The notes below the pieces were generated by a model that saw nothing but the letters and a program-made list of their open reading frames with translations, ran no database searches and was not told where the DNA came from. A stretch of DNA of 64,000 nucleotides from Chryseobacterium sp. ISL-80 (GTDB lineage Bacteria; Bacillota; Bacilli; Bacillales; Cytobacillaceae), in NCBI GenBank assembly GCA_018613055.1, contig JAGGQZ010000022.1, positions 44,044 through 108,043 on the forward strand, written 5' to 3'. Of the stretch, positions 56,681 to 64,000 are shown piece after piece. Both the position numbers and the translations under genes were made by a program. Numbering within the stretch: the stretch's first letter is position 1; each line of letters opens with the position of its first letter.

Positions 56681-57705
56681 GAGCTGCTCCCCACTCCCTG
56701 GACTGCCCCTTTACGGATGACAGCAGGCGAGTCTGCTGGCGCTGTAATCACGGTTCCTGCCTCGATTCTTGCATCCTTATCTACAATGACTGAGTCCAAT
56801 ATACAATTCTCCTTAATCTGCGTCTTTTGCATGATGATACAATTGCGGATCACTGTACCCTTCCCGATTTTCACACCTCTGCCAATAATACTGTTTTCAA
56901 CGGTCCCCTCAATCATCCCTCCATTAGCGACCATTGAGTTTCGGACCGATGCATCGACATCATAGCGAGTTGGCGGCTCATCTTTTACCTTTGTTAAAAT
57001 AGGGCGTTCTTTAGGGAATAACTCCTTCCAAACCTCAGGCTTTAGCAAATCCATGCTCACACTGAAATATTTGGAGATGGTATCGACCATCACGGCATAG
57101 CCTTCATAATCGTAATAACAAAGCTGTAACTGACTGCTGGTATCCCTGGCAGCATCCCTCATATTCGAATATCCTGTTTCATTCCTTGTCAGGATCAAAT
57201 CCATCAGCAGCGTTTTCTTTACAAGGTAAATTCCTAGCGACCTTCCATTCTTCTGTACCTCTGTAATGTCACAGCCGGATTCAATATGCCAGTCAAGCAA
57301 AGGCTGGAAATCCATATTGAAAACCGTATAGGAATTCGCAATCAACGCATAATCCTGTGTACTGCGTTCAAAATAATCAATGTTATCGGCAAAATGATCC
57401 AAAGTCCCAATTCCCGTATAATGTTTATCAAGATTAGGTGCAGGGAAGAAAAACAATCCATCCCTTTTTCGGTTGAGATCCCAATTCCTGCCTGAGCCTA
57501 AATGGTCCATCAACGACCGGTACTGGAATTTCGGAAAAATCGCCACACTCTCGATTCCCGAATTAACCATGTTGGAAAGGATAAAATCAATCAGCCTGTA
57601 TCGTCCGCCAAAGGGAATCGCCGCCACCGACCGATGCAGGGATAGATCCTGGAGATCTTCGTGAACGGTTGTCGCATCTATTACTCCCAATAATCGTTTA
57701 TTCAT
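56677..57705 (-). CDS. glgD: GlgD, regulatory ADP-glucose pyrophosphorylase subunit
   Basis: A 342-aa paralogue of GlgC with the nucleotidyltransferase fold followed by left-handed beta-helix repeats ([20 protein letters not shown]). The N-terminal GGKG-type catalytic loop of GlgC is replaced by [19 protein letters not shown], so it is a non-catalytic partner that stimulates GlgC. The start [10 protein letters not shown] follows GGAGGAAATAGAA. Confidence 0.93.
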   Translation of the reverse strand: MNKRLLGVIDATTVHEDLQDLSLHRSVAAIPFGGRYRLIDFILSNMVNSGIESVAIFPKFQYRSLMDHLGSGRNWDLNRKRDGLFFFPAPNLDKHYTGIGTLDHFADNIDYFERSTQDYALIANSYTVFNMDFQPLLDWHIESGCDITEVQKNGRSLGIYLVKKTLLMDLILTRNETGYSNMRDAARDTSSQLQLCYYDYEGYAVMVDTISKYFSVSMDLLKPEVWKELFPKERPILTKVKDEPPTRYDVDASVRNSMVANGGMIEGTVENSIIGRGVKIGKGTVIRNCIIMQKTQIKENCILDSVIVDKDARIEAGTVITAPADSPAVIRKGAVQGVGSSS

Positions 57706-57728
57706 TTCTATTTCCTCCCGAAGTCGGT

Positions 57729-58877
57729 TCAATTGGATTGCAATTCACCGATTGTTTCTTCCGATACTAATGTAATTTCATTGCAGCTATCATCTGGCCT
57801 GATGATCGTTCCATCCGGGACATACACGCCTGGCGACACAATCGCCTTTTCAATCACGCAATTATGGCCAATGACGGCATCTGGCATAATGACCGCTTCC
57901 TTGATGACTGCACCTTTTTTAACCGTCACACCCTGGAACACGACCGTTTTAGAAACTTCCCCTTCAATCTTGCAGCCCTCATTGACCAGGGATTCCGAAA
58001 CTTCCCCCTCTGGACAAATGTATTGCGGCGGCTGATTCGGGTTCACGGAATAAATCCGCCACGACTGGTCGAACAGATTCAGCTCACAATCCTTATCCAA
58101 TAAATCCATATTCGCTTCCCACAGGCTCTGAACTGTCCCTACATCCTTCCAGTAGCCTTTAAAAGGATAGGCAAATAACTTCATATTTTCTTCGATCAGC
58201 AGCGGAATGATATCCTTGCCAAAATCATGGCTGGATTCGGGATTCTGGTCATCCCTTATCAGATATTCCCTTAAAACACTCCATTTAAAAATATAAATAC
58301 CCATCGAAGCGAGATTATTTTTCGCGACATCCGGTTTTTCTTCAAATTCAGTAATTCTCAGCTCGGAATCCGTGTTCATGATCCCGAAACGATTGGTTTC
58401 TTCCCAAGGCACCTCTATGACCGAAATGGTCACATCAGCTCCTTTTTCCTCATGATAGTTGAGCATCAATTCATAATTCATTTTATAGATATGGTCACCT
58501 GAAAGAATCAAAACATATTCAGGATTATACTGATCAAGATAATTCAGGTTCTGAAAAATCGCACTTGCCGTGCCTGAATACCATTTGACCTCGGAACTCT
58601 CAGCATAAGGCGGCAGCACTGTCACCCCGCCATCCTTTCTGTCGAGGTCCCATGCACTGCCAATGCCAATATAGGAGTTAAGCAATAAAGGCTGATACTG
58701 GGTCAATACTCCGACTGTATGGATCCCTGAATTGGTGCAGTTACTCAATGGAAAATCGATGATCCGGTATTTGCCGCCAAAAGGGACAGCAGGTTTAGCG
58801 AGATTCTTTGTCAGTGAGTGCAGCCGGCTTCCTTTTCCTCCTGCCAACAGCATTGCCACGCATTTCTTCTTTTGCAT
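57729..58877 (-). CDS. glgC: Glucose-1-phosphate adenylyltransferase
   Basis: A 382-aa enzyme making ADP-glucose. The catalytic loop [13 protein letters not shown] (about 11-23), the [19 protein letters not shown] segment (about 27-45), [11 protein letters not shown] and the substrate loop [10 protein letters not shown] are present. ATG behind GAAAGGGGAGAAACAATC. Its first 83 bp lie inside the end of glgB. Confidence 0.96.
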   Translation of the reverse strand: MQKKKCVAMLLAGGKGSRLHSLTKNLAKPAVPFGGKYRIIDFPLSNCTNSGIHTVGVLTQYQPLLLNSYIGIGSAWDLDRKDGGVTVLPPYAESSEVKWYSGTASAIFQNLNYLDQYNPEYVLILSGDHIYKMNYELMLNYHEEKGADVTISVIEVPWEETNRFGIMNTDSELRITEFEEKPDVAKNNLASMGIYIFKWSVLREYLIRDDQNPESSHDFGKDIIPLLIEENMKLFAYPFKGYWKDVGTVQSLWEANMDLLDKDCELNLFDQSWRIYSVNPNQPPQYICPEGEVSESLVNEGCKIEGEVSKTVVFQGVTVKKGAVIKEAVIMPDAVIGHNCVIEKAIVSPGVYVPDGTIIRPDDSCNEITLVSEETIGELQSN

Positions 58878-60750
58878 GATTGTTTCTCCCCTTTCTTTTG
58901 ATAACAGGACGTAAAACTGAGATTCCGAATGGAGAAATACTCATCTCTATAGAATATGGCCTTCCATGGAAAGCTATTTCTTCTGCTTTTCGCACTTTTT
59001 TATTCAACACGCCTGAACCCCCGAAAACCTCGGCATCGCTGTTTAAAATTTCCCGATATTCCCCGGGCTTCGGAACACCGATCCGATAGTCACTGTAAAC
59101 TTTCTCAGTAAAATTACAGACGATGACAAGTAAATCTTCCGGATTCTGACCTTTTCGGATAAAAGAGAAAACCGACTGGTCACGGTTATCCGCATCAATC
59201 CACTCAAACCCTTCATAGCTCTGGTCAACCTCATACAACGGCTTTGAACGCTTATACAGTTTGATCAGCTCTTTTGTATAATGGTTTATTTTTTCATGCA
59301 TTTCATACCCAAAGAGATTCCAGTCAAGCTGTTCCTGGTCCTTCCATTCCGAAAACTGGCCAAATTCTGTCCCCATGAAGGTCAGCTTCTTTCCCGGATG
59401 CGCCACCATGAATCCAAGTAAAAGGCGCAGCTGCGCGAATTTTTGCCAGTAATCCCCCGGCATTTTGTCAAGCAGTGACTTCTTTCCATGCACCACCTCA
59501 TCATGTGAAAAAGGCAGGACAAAATTCTCTGAAAAAGCATAAAGCAGGGAGAACGTAACCTTATCATGTATATGTTTCCTGTTATGGCTTTCTTCCTCCA
59601 TATACTTTAAGGTGTCGTTCATCCATCCCATGTTCCACTTGTAGGTAAACCCGAGTCCGCCATACTCCACTGGAGCTGTCACCTGCGGCCAGTCAGTCGA
59701 ATCCTCCGCAACCATCAAAGCACCAGGTTCAAAATCCTTCACTGCTTTATTCAGCTTCTTTAAAAATTCCACCCCGTATGGATTGGCTGCATTGACTGAA
59801 TTAGGCCAATAGATGATGTTCGCGACCGCATCAACCCTGAAGCCGTCAATATGATATTTCTCCAGCCAGAAAATTGCACTCGAAATCAGGAAGCTCTGAA
59901 CCTCTGTTTTTCCTAAGTCAAAATTGGCTGTTCCCCAAACGAGGTTCTCCCGGTCACTCTCACGCTGGTAATCAAAAACATAACTGCCATCAAACTGATA
60001 CAGCCCATGAGCATCCTTGCAAAAATGGCCAGGAATCCAGTCAAGGATAACTCCGATCCCGTTTTGATGGCACATATCTACGAAATACATAAAATCATGT
60101 GGTGTCCCATAACGGCTTGTAACAGAAAAATAACCTGTGGATTGATAGCCCCAGGACATGTCGAGCGGATGCTCAGTTAAAGGCAATAGTTCGATATGTG
60201 TATATCCATGTGAAAGAATATAAGGAATCAGCTCATCTGCAAGCTCACGATATGTAAGGAACGATCCATCATCATGTTTTTTCCAGGAACCCACATGCAG
60301 TTCATAAATGAACATCGGCTCATCAAGTGTGCTTCGCCTCTCACGCTTCTGGAGCCACCTCTGGTCGCCCCATTTGTACCCATCAAGGGGATAAACAACC
60401 GAAGCGGTATTTGGCCTCACTTCCGAGAAGAAAGCAAACGGATCAGCTTTAAGCTTCTTATCCCCACCAGCTGTCAAAATATCATATTTATAGATAGCCC
60501 CGGTCAGATCACCCTCTAAGGCAAGCTGCCAGACACCTTCCTTATTCACTTTATGAAACTTGTGATTCTCTCCATTCCAATGATTAAAATCACCCACAAG
60601 CCTTACTTCAGACGCATTCGGAGCCCACACACAAAATCGAGTATATGTTTCAGTTCCTCGATTCATGACATGCGCACCAAATAAATTATGACTCTGATAC
60701 AAATTCCCTTCATGGAACAGATGCAATTCAAACTCTGTAGGATTAATCAC
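58795..60750 (-). CDS. glgB: 1,4-alpha-glucan branching enzyme
   Basis: GH13 branching enzyme of 651 aa. N-terminal CBM48 ([22 protein letters not shown]), catalytic Asp in [11 protein letters not shown] (about 300), Glu in [11 protein letters not shown] (about 350) and the HD of [13 protein letters not shown]. The GTG at 60750, 6 nt after GGAGG, is preferred. After the normal family end ([12 protein letters not shown]) the frame runs on for about 30 basic residues and overlaps glgC by 83 bp, which is longer than in B. subtilis GlgB (627 aa). First gene of the glg operon. Confidence 0.94.
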   Translation of the reverse strand: MINPTEFELHLFHEGNLYQSHNLFGAHVMNRGTETYTRFCVWAPNASEVRLVGDFNHWNGENHKFHKVNKEGVWQLALEGDLTGAIYKYDILTAGGDKKLKADPFAFFSEVRPNTASVVYPLDGYKWGDQRWLQKRERRSTLDEPMFIYELHVGSWKKHDDGSFLTYRELADELIPYILSHGYTHIELLPLTEHPLDMSWGYQSTGYFSVTSRYGTPHDFMYFVDMCHQNGIGVILDWIPGHFCKDAHGLYQFDGSYVFDYQRESDRENLVWGTANFDLGKTEVQSFLISSAIFWLEKYHIDGFRVDAVANIIYWPNSVNAANPYGVEFLKKLNKAVKDFEPGALMVAEDSTDWPQVTAPVEYGGLGFTYKWNMGWMNDTLKYMEEESHNRKHIHDKVTFSLLYAFSENFVLPFSHDEVVHGKKSLLDKMPGDYWQKFAQLRLLLGFMVAHPGKKLTFMGTEFGQFSEWKDQEQLDWNLFGYEMHEKINHYTKELIKLYKRSKPLYEVDQSYEGFEWIDADNRDQSVFSFIRKGQNPEDLLVIVCNFTEKVYSDYRIGVPKPGEYREILNSDAEVFGGSGVLNKKVRKAEEIAFHGRPYSIEMSISPFGISVLRPVIKRKGRNNHAKEEMRGNAVGRRKRKPAALTDKESR

Positions 60751-61038
60751 CAATGCCCTCCACCTGCCTTTGTTGAACAAATAAAACTTCCTATTTGAGT
60801 AGTATTCTAGTTACCATAAAGAATTCCTTGTAAACATTTTCTTAATTTTTCGACAATAATACTCAGTAAAGCCTGTAATTCGACAAAAGCCCGCAAATGG
60901 TAGCGCTTTAATGTACTAAATCTTCCAATTACGCGAAATTTGGAGAACGAAAGTTGAAAGTGAATAATGATTTTTCGAGAGGGCTGGTTGAATTTATTAG
61001 GTTTGATAGATAGAAGTTGATTAAAAATGTTTTTGGGT

Positions 61039-61052
61039 TGATAGCGTTTTCA
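61039..61052. promoter_or_regulatory. Candidate cre (CcpA) site upstream of glgB
   Basis: TGATAGCGTTTTCA matches the cre pattern TGWAANCGNTNWCA with one mismatch, about 290 bp before glgB. A poorer match (TGGTAGCGCTTTAA) lies near 60899. Neither is proven. The surrounding gap (60781-61240) shows no convincing gene, only a possible 9-bp inverted repeat CTGTTGAAA/TTTCAACAG (61136-61144 and 61177-61185). Confidence 0.4.
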
Positions 61053-61249
61053 TATTGTCGAGGAGGTGATGGGATGGTGGTTAGGTGTGAAGAAGTCTAG
61101 GTTAAGCTGCCTGGTGTAGCAATGGTAATATGAGGCTGTTGAAAAGCTTATATTAGACAAACAGATTAAACTGTTATTTCAACAGTATTATTTCGCGTAT
61201 CCTTACATACTTGGACATTAGGGGTACTGGTTCTAATTTTGTGACCTGT

Positions 61250-61480
61250 TTTCCCTTTTCTCCCTATAACCGGGAACATATCTCTTTCTTATTTGACCCG
61301 TTTTTCTCTTTCTGCCTACAACCGGGAACATATCTCTTCTTTATGTGACCCGTTTTCTCTTTCTCCCCATAACTGGGCACATATCTCTTCTTTATGTGAC
61401 CCGTTTTTCCTTTCTTCCTATAACCGGGCATATATTTCTTCTTTATGTCACCCGTTTTTCCTTTTCGATCTTTAAACTGG
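61250..61480. repeat. Intergenic array F, 51-52 bp period, palindromic units
   Basis: AAC(C/T)GGG starts at 61268, 61320, 61371 and 61422, with a degenerate copy at about 61475. Each unit pairs AACYGGGCACATA with TATGTGACCCGTT across about 11 nt, so each copy can form a hairpin; the right arms (gacccgttttt) recur at the same period. Lies between glgB and the tRNA cluster. Confidence 0.85.
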
Positions 61481-61591
61481 CATAAATCCATAGATCTTCT
61501 AAGTACTCTGTTTTGATAGTGTTTGCTGCGTGCTGTATTGAGAAAACAACAAACTGGAAGCAAAAGCAGGCAAATTTTAAGAAACAAAAAA

Positions 61592-61620
61592 AAGCTGTTA
61601 GCATAATTGCTAACAGCTTT
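61592..61620 (-). terminator. Terminator of the rRNA-tRNA operon
   Basis: AAGCTGTTAGC/GCTAACAGCTT perfect stem followed on the minus strand by TTTTTTTTG, directly after tRNA-Glu. Confidence 0.95.
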
Positions 61621-61625
61621 CCTTA

Positions 61626-61697
61626 TGACCCCTACGGGATTCGAACCCGTGTTACCGCCGTGAAAGGGCGGTGTCTTAACCGCTTGACCAAGGGGCC
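61626..61697 (-). tRNA. tRNA-Glu (TTC)
   Basis: Cloverleaf with acceptor GGCCCCT/AGGGGTC and anticodon TTC; CCA not encoded. Last tRNA of the cluster. Confidence 0.96.
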
Positions 61698-61700
61698 TTA

Positions 61701-61791
61701 TGGCGGAGAAGGAGGGATTTGAACCCTCGCGCCGGTTACCCGACCTACACCCTTAGCAGGGGCGCCTCTTCAGCCTCTTGAGTACTTCCCC
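61701..61791 (-). tRNA. tRNA-Ser (GCT)
   Basis: Class II tRNA with long variable arm, anticodon GCT, discriminator G and encoded CCA. Confidence 0.95.
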
Positions 61792-61795
61792 ATAA

Positions 61796-61870
61796 TGGCT
61801 CCGCAGGTAGGATTCGAACCTACGACCGCTCGGTTAACAGCCGAGTGCTCTACCACTGAGCTACTGCGGA
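61796..61870 (-). tRNA. tRNA-Asn (GTT)
   Basis: Acceptor TCCGCAG/CTGCGGA, anticodon GTT, discriminator G, CCA encoded. Confidence 0.96.
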
Positions 61871-61883
61871 ATAATATAAAAAA

Positions 61884-61957
<74 letters not shown>

Positions 61958-61962
61958 ATATA

Positions 61963-62036
61963 TGGAGCGGGTGATGGGAATCGAACCCACTACATCAGCT
62001 TGGAAGGCTGAGGTTTTACCAGTAAACTACACCCGC
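61963..62036 (-). tRNA. tRNA-Gly (TCC)
   Basis: Acceptor GCGGGTG/CACCCGC, anticodon TCC, discriminator T, CCA encoded. Confidence 0.96.
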
Positions 62037-62050
62037 ATATTAAGAAAAGG

Positions 62051-62124
62051 GGCGACTGATGGGAATCGAACCCACGAATGTCGGAACCACAATCCGATGC
62101 GTTAACCACTTCGCCACAATCGCC
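62051..62124 (-). tRNA. tRNA-His (GTG)
   Basis: Anticodon GTG; the extra G at -1 faces discriminator C, as expected for His. CCA only partly encoded (CCT). Confidence 0.94.
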
Positions 62125-62160
62125 ATATCTCAATCATATAATTATTTAAATTAAATAAGG

Positions 62161-62233
62161 TGGCTCAGGACGGAATCGAACCGCCGACACAAGGATTTTC
62201 AGTCCTTTGCTCTACCGACTGAGCTACTGAGCC
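62161..62233 (-). tRNA. tRNA-Phe (GAA)
   Basis: 5-prime strand GGCTCAG, anticodon GAA, discriminator A; CCA not encoded. Its 5-prime part is duplicated at 62344-62370. Confidence 0.95.
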
Positions 62234-62343
62234 ACTATAATATTATTGCATCCTAAACTTTTACTGGTTTAGGTCCTTTGCTCGAATGACCTTCGGTCTT
62301 TCTCGCAAGTTGCCGCAGAAGCTTATTCAACGATGTGAGCAAC

Positions 62344-62370
62344 TTGCTCTACCGACTGAGCTACTGAGCC
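62344..62370 (-). pseudogene. Truncated tRNA-Phe duplicate (5-prime part only)
   Basis: The acceptor 5-prime strand and D arm of tRNA-Phe are repeated exactly, and the duplication continues about 20 bp past the gene start (actataatattgcatcctaaa, matching 62234-62257 apart from a 3-bp deletion). About 85 bp of other sequence replaces the rest of the tRNA, so no cloverleaf can form. Confidence 0.85.
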
Positions 62371-62399
62371 ACTATAATATTGCATCCTAAAAATAAAAA

Positions 62400-62475
62400 T
62401 GGCGGTCCCGACCGGGATCGAACCGGCGATCTCCTGCGTGACAGGCAGGCATGTTAACCGCTACACCACGGGACC
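62400..62475 (-). tRNA. tRNA-Asp (GTC)
   Basis: Acceptor GGTCCCG/CGGGACC, anticodon GTC, discriminator G, CCA encoded. Confidence 0.96.
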
Positions 62476-62478
62476 AGA

Positions 62479-62552
<74 letters not shown>

Positions 62553-62576
62553 ACGATATTAATGATAATAAAATTA

Positions 62577-62669
62577 TGGAGGAGGTAGAGGGATTCGAAC
62601 CCCCGCGCGGTGTTACCCGCCTGTCGGTTTTCAAGACCGATCCCTTCAGCCAGACTTGGGTATACCTCC
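62577..62669 (-). tRNA. tRNA-Ser (TGA)
   Basis: Class II tRNA, acceptor GGAGGTA/TACCTCC, long variable arm, anticodon TGA, CCA encoded. The discriminator reads T rather than the G of the other Ser tRNA here. Confidence 0.94.
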
Positions 62670-62688
62670 GTATTTAAAACAAGTAAAA

Positions 62689-62765
62689 TGGTGGACCTTG
62701 TAGGACTCGAACCTACGACCGGACGGTTATGAGCCGTCTGCTCTAACCAGCTGAGCTAAAGGTCC
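62689..62765 (-). tRNA. tRNA-Ile2 (CAT, lysidine type)
   Basis: Anticodon CAT in a body starting GGACCTTTAGCTCAG. By position in the conserved B. subtilis order and by body sequence it is the tRNA whose C34 is converted to lysidine and reads AUA. CCA encoded. Confidence 0.85.
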
Positions 62766-62804
62766 AGGATATCCTAGATTGAATAGGTTCAACCAGATTA
62801 AATT

Positions 62805-62881
62805 TGGTAGCGGCGGAGGGGATCGAACCCCCGACCTTACGGGTATGAACCGTACGCTCTAGCCAGCTGAGCTACACCGCC
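62805..62881 (-). tRNA. tRNA-Met (CAT), elongator
   Basis: 5-prime GGCGGTGTAGCTCAG, anticodon CAT, discriminator A, CCA encoded. No initiator features. Confidence 0.88.
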
Positions 62882-62902
62882 AAATTATTTTATTAAGACA
62901 TA

Positions 62903-62978
62903 TGGTGGAGCCTAGCGGGATCGAACCGCTGACCTCCTGCGTGCAAGGCAGGCGCTCTCCCAGCTGAGCTAAGGCCCC
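62903..62978 (-). tRNA. tRNA-Ala (TGC)
   Basis: 5-prime GGGGCCTTAGCTCAG, anticodon TGC, discriminator A, CCA encoded. Confidence 0.96.
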
Positions 62979-62993
62979 ATATTAAAATTGAAA

Positions 62994-63070
62994 TGGTCGG
63001 GAAGACAGGATTCGAACCTGCGACCCCTTGGTCCCAAACCAAGTGCTCTACCAAGCTGAGCTACTCCCCG
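62994..63070 (-). tRNA. tRNA-Pro (TGG)
   Basis: 5-prime CGGGGAGTAGCTCAG, anticodon TGG, discriminator A, CCA encoded. Confidence 0.96.
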
Positions 63071-63090
63071 TTCTATTGAGAAAAAAATAA

Positions 63091-63167
<77 letters not shown>

Positions 63168-63192
63168 ATATTTAATATATTAGCTAACTTGG

Positions 63193-63281
63193 TGGTGCCG
63201 AGGACCGGAATCGAACCGGTACGGTAGTCACCTACCGCAGGATTTTAAGTCCTGTGCGTCTGCCAGTTCCGCCACCCCGGC
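63193..63281 (-). tRNA. tRNA-Leu (TAA)
   Basis: Class II tRNA, 5-prime GCCGGGGTGGCGGAA, anticodon TAA, long variable arm, discriminator A, CCA encoded. Confidence 0.96.
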
Positions 63282-63288
63282 TAAGAAA

Positions 63289-63363
63289 TGGAGCGGAAGA
63301 CGGGATTCGAACCCGCGACCCCAACCTTGGCAAGGTTGTATTCTACCACTGAACTACTTCCGC
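63289..63363 (-). tRNA. tRNA-Gly (GCC)
   Basis: 5-prime GCGGAAGTAGTTCAG, anticodon GCC, discriminator T, CCA encoded. Confidence 0.96.
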
Positions 63364-63383
63364 ATATTTAGCTTTTGAAAAAA

Positions 63384-63468
63384 TGGTGCGGGTGAAGGGA
63401 GTCGAACCCCCACGCCTTGCGGCGCCAGATCCTAAGTCTGGTGCGTCTGCCAATTCCGCCACACCCGC
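63384..63468 (-). tRNA. tRNA-Leu (TAG)
   Basis: Class II tRNA, 5-prime GCGGGTGTGGCGGAA, anticodon TAG, discriminator A, CCA encoded. Confidence 0.96.
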
Positions 63469-63485
63469 ATATTTTTTTGAAAAAC

Positions 63486-63561
63486 TGGTGAGCCATGAAG
63501 GACTCGAACCTTCGACCCTCTGATTAAAAGTCAGATGCTCTACCGACTGAGCTAATGGCTC
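63486..63561 (-). tRNA. tRNA-Lys (TTT)
   Basis: 5-prime GAGCCATTAGCTCAG, anticodon TTT, discriminator A, CCA encoded. Confidence 0.96.
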
Positions 63562-63571
63562 GTACAAAAGG

Positions 63572-63644
<73 letters not shown>

Positions 63645-63655
63645 ATTAAAGTAAA

Positions 63656-63731
63656 TGGTGGAGGATGACGGGATCGAACCGCCGACCCTCTGCTTGTAAG
63701 GCAGATGCTCTCCCAGCTGAGCTAATCCTCC
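63656..63731 (-). tRNA. tRNA-Val (TAC)
   Basis: 5-prime GGAGGATTAGCTCAG, anticodon TAC, discriminator A, CCA encoded. First tRNA after 5S rRNA. Confidence 0.96.
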
Positions 63732-63741
63732 ATTTAAAACT

Positions 63742-63857
<116 letters not shown>

Positions 63858-64000
63858 CATTTTTTTAAAGACAATATTTATTATACTGGCTTTAAGCTAA
63901 TTTGCAAGAGAAATTTTAAAGATATTTCACTTCGTAAAAATCTTTATTCCCTCAAAACTAGATAATGTGTAAGAAGAAAACAAGAGAATCGAATGATCAT
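63858..64000 (-). other. 23S-5S intergenic spacer
   Basis: AT-rich spacer with no gene, including TCTAGTTTTGAGGGAATAAAG on the minus strand, a type of element common in Bacillus rRNA spacers. The 23S and 16S genes presumably lie just beyond the right edge. Confidence 0.6.

Noticed and set aside
61136..61185. Insertion-sequence end suggested by GAGGCTGTTGAAAAG and its inverted partner
   Set aside because: Only a 9-bp inverted repeat 33 bp apart, with no transposase fragment or target duplication.
61264..61587. Reading frame of 107 codons with a 17-residue repeat (GKTGHIKKRYVP type) on the minus strand
   Set aside because: It is a by-product of the 51-52 bp DNA repeat. Unit lengths vary between 51 and 52 bp, no ribosome binding site fits, and the palindromic arms explain the conservation better.

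Overview
The window comes from a spore-former-type Bacillaceae chromosome (Bacillus, Mesobacillus or Cytobacillus-like). Gene order from about 12 kb to the right end follows the Bacillus subtilis yt-region: ytqA-ytqB-ytpB-ytpA-ytoA, asnB-metK-pckA-ytmB-ytmA-ytlACD-ytkD-dps-ytzI-yidD-ytiB, ythAB, menFDHBEC/menA-yteA, glgBCDAP, then a 5S rRNA with 21 tRNAs in the B. subtilis rrnB order. Ribosome binding sites are strong AGGAGG types and GTG/TTG starts are common. No phage, complete insertion sequence or CRISPR array was seen.

Layout. 0-1.4 kb: MFS exporter. 1.8-11.5 kb: one long minus-strand operon that sets the strain apart from B. subtilis. It holds an uncharacterised membrane protein, ccmE, ccmF, a ccmH-like gene, a ccmI-like gene, a second uncharacterised membrane protein, ccmA, ccmB, ccmC, ccmD, a ResA/TlpA thioredoxin, nrfH and nrfA. 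It couples a System I cytochrome c maturation apparatus to the pentaheme nitrite reductase that reduces nitrite to ammonium. An Fnr-type palindrome lies upstream of its first gene. 11.7-34.7 kb: collinear housekeeping and metabolic genes, with a SAM-I riboswitch before metK and two Zur-like boxes before a zinc-binding lipoprotein. 35.0-38.4 kb: a likely accessory block with a PP-loop ATP pyrophosphatase, a T-box-controlled methionyl-tRNA synthetase with an AUG specifier, and a DUF4275 protein. 38.5-48.9 kb: the NO dioxygenase hmp, with an Fnr box centred 41.5 bp before the inferred start of transcription, and menaquinone biosynthesis (menF-D-H-B-E-C, menA divergent). 52.8-60.8 kb: glycogen operon glgB-C-D-A-P. 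61.6-64.0 kb: tRNA cluster and 5S rRNA.

How the genes work together. Anaerobic nitrogen metabolism is the main theme. NrfHA takes electrons from the menaquinol made by the Men enzymes, its hemes are attached by the co-transcribed Ccm system, and the toxic intermediate NO is handled by Hmp, apparently under the same Fnr-type control. YthAB gives a bd-type oxidase for low oxygen. The Ccm system has unusual parts: CcmE carries CxxxY instead of the heme-binding HxxxY, and the CcmH-like protein has lost its CxxC.

The most striking unexplained signal is a set of locus-specific, regularly spaced repeat arrays in at least six intergenic regions. Three of them (near 1.5, 27.7 and 40.0 kb) use variants of one word, roughly CGC(N)AATAAA or CGCTATAAA, repeated every 20-21 bp (exactly 20 bp at 40.0 kb). 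Two (14.1 and 61.3 kb) are palindromic elements with a period of 51-52 bp, and one (0.1 kb) has a period of exactly 37 bp and runs into the end of a gene. I do not recognise them as a described repeat family.
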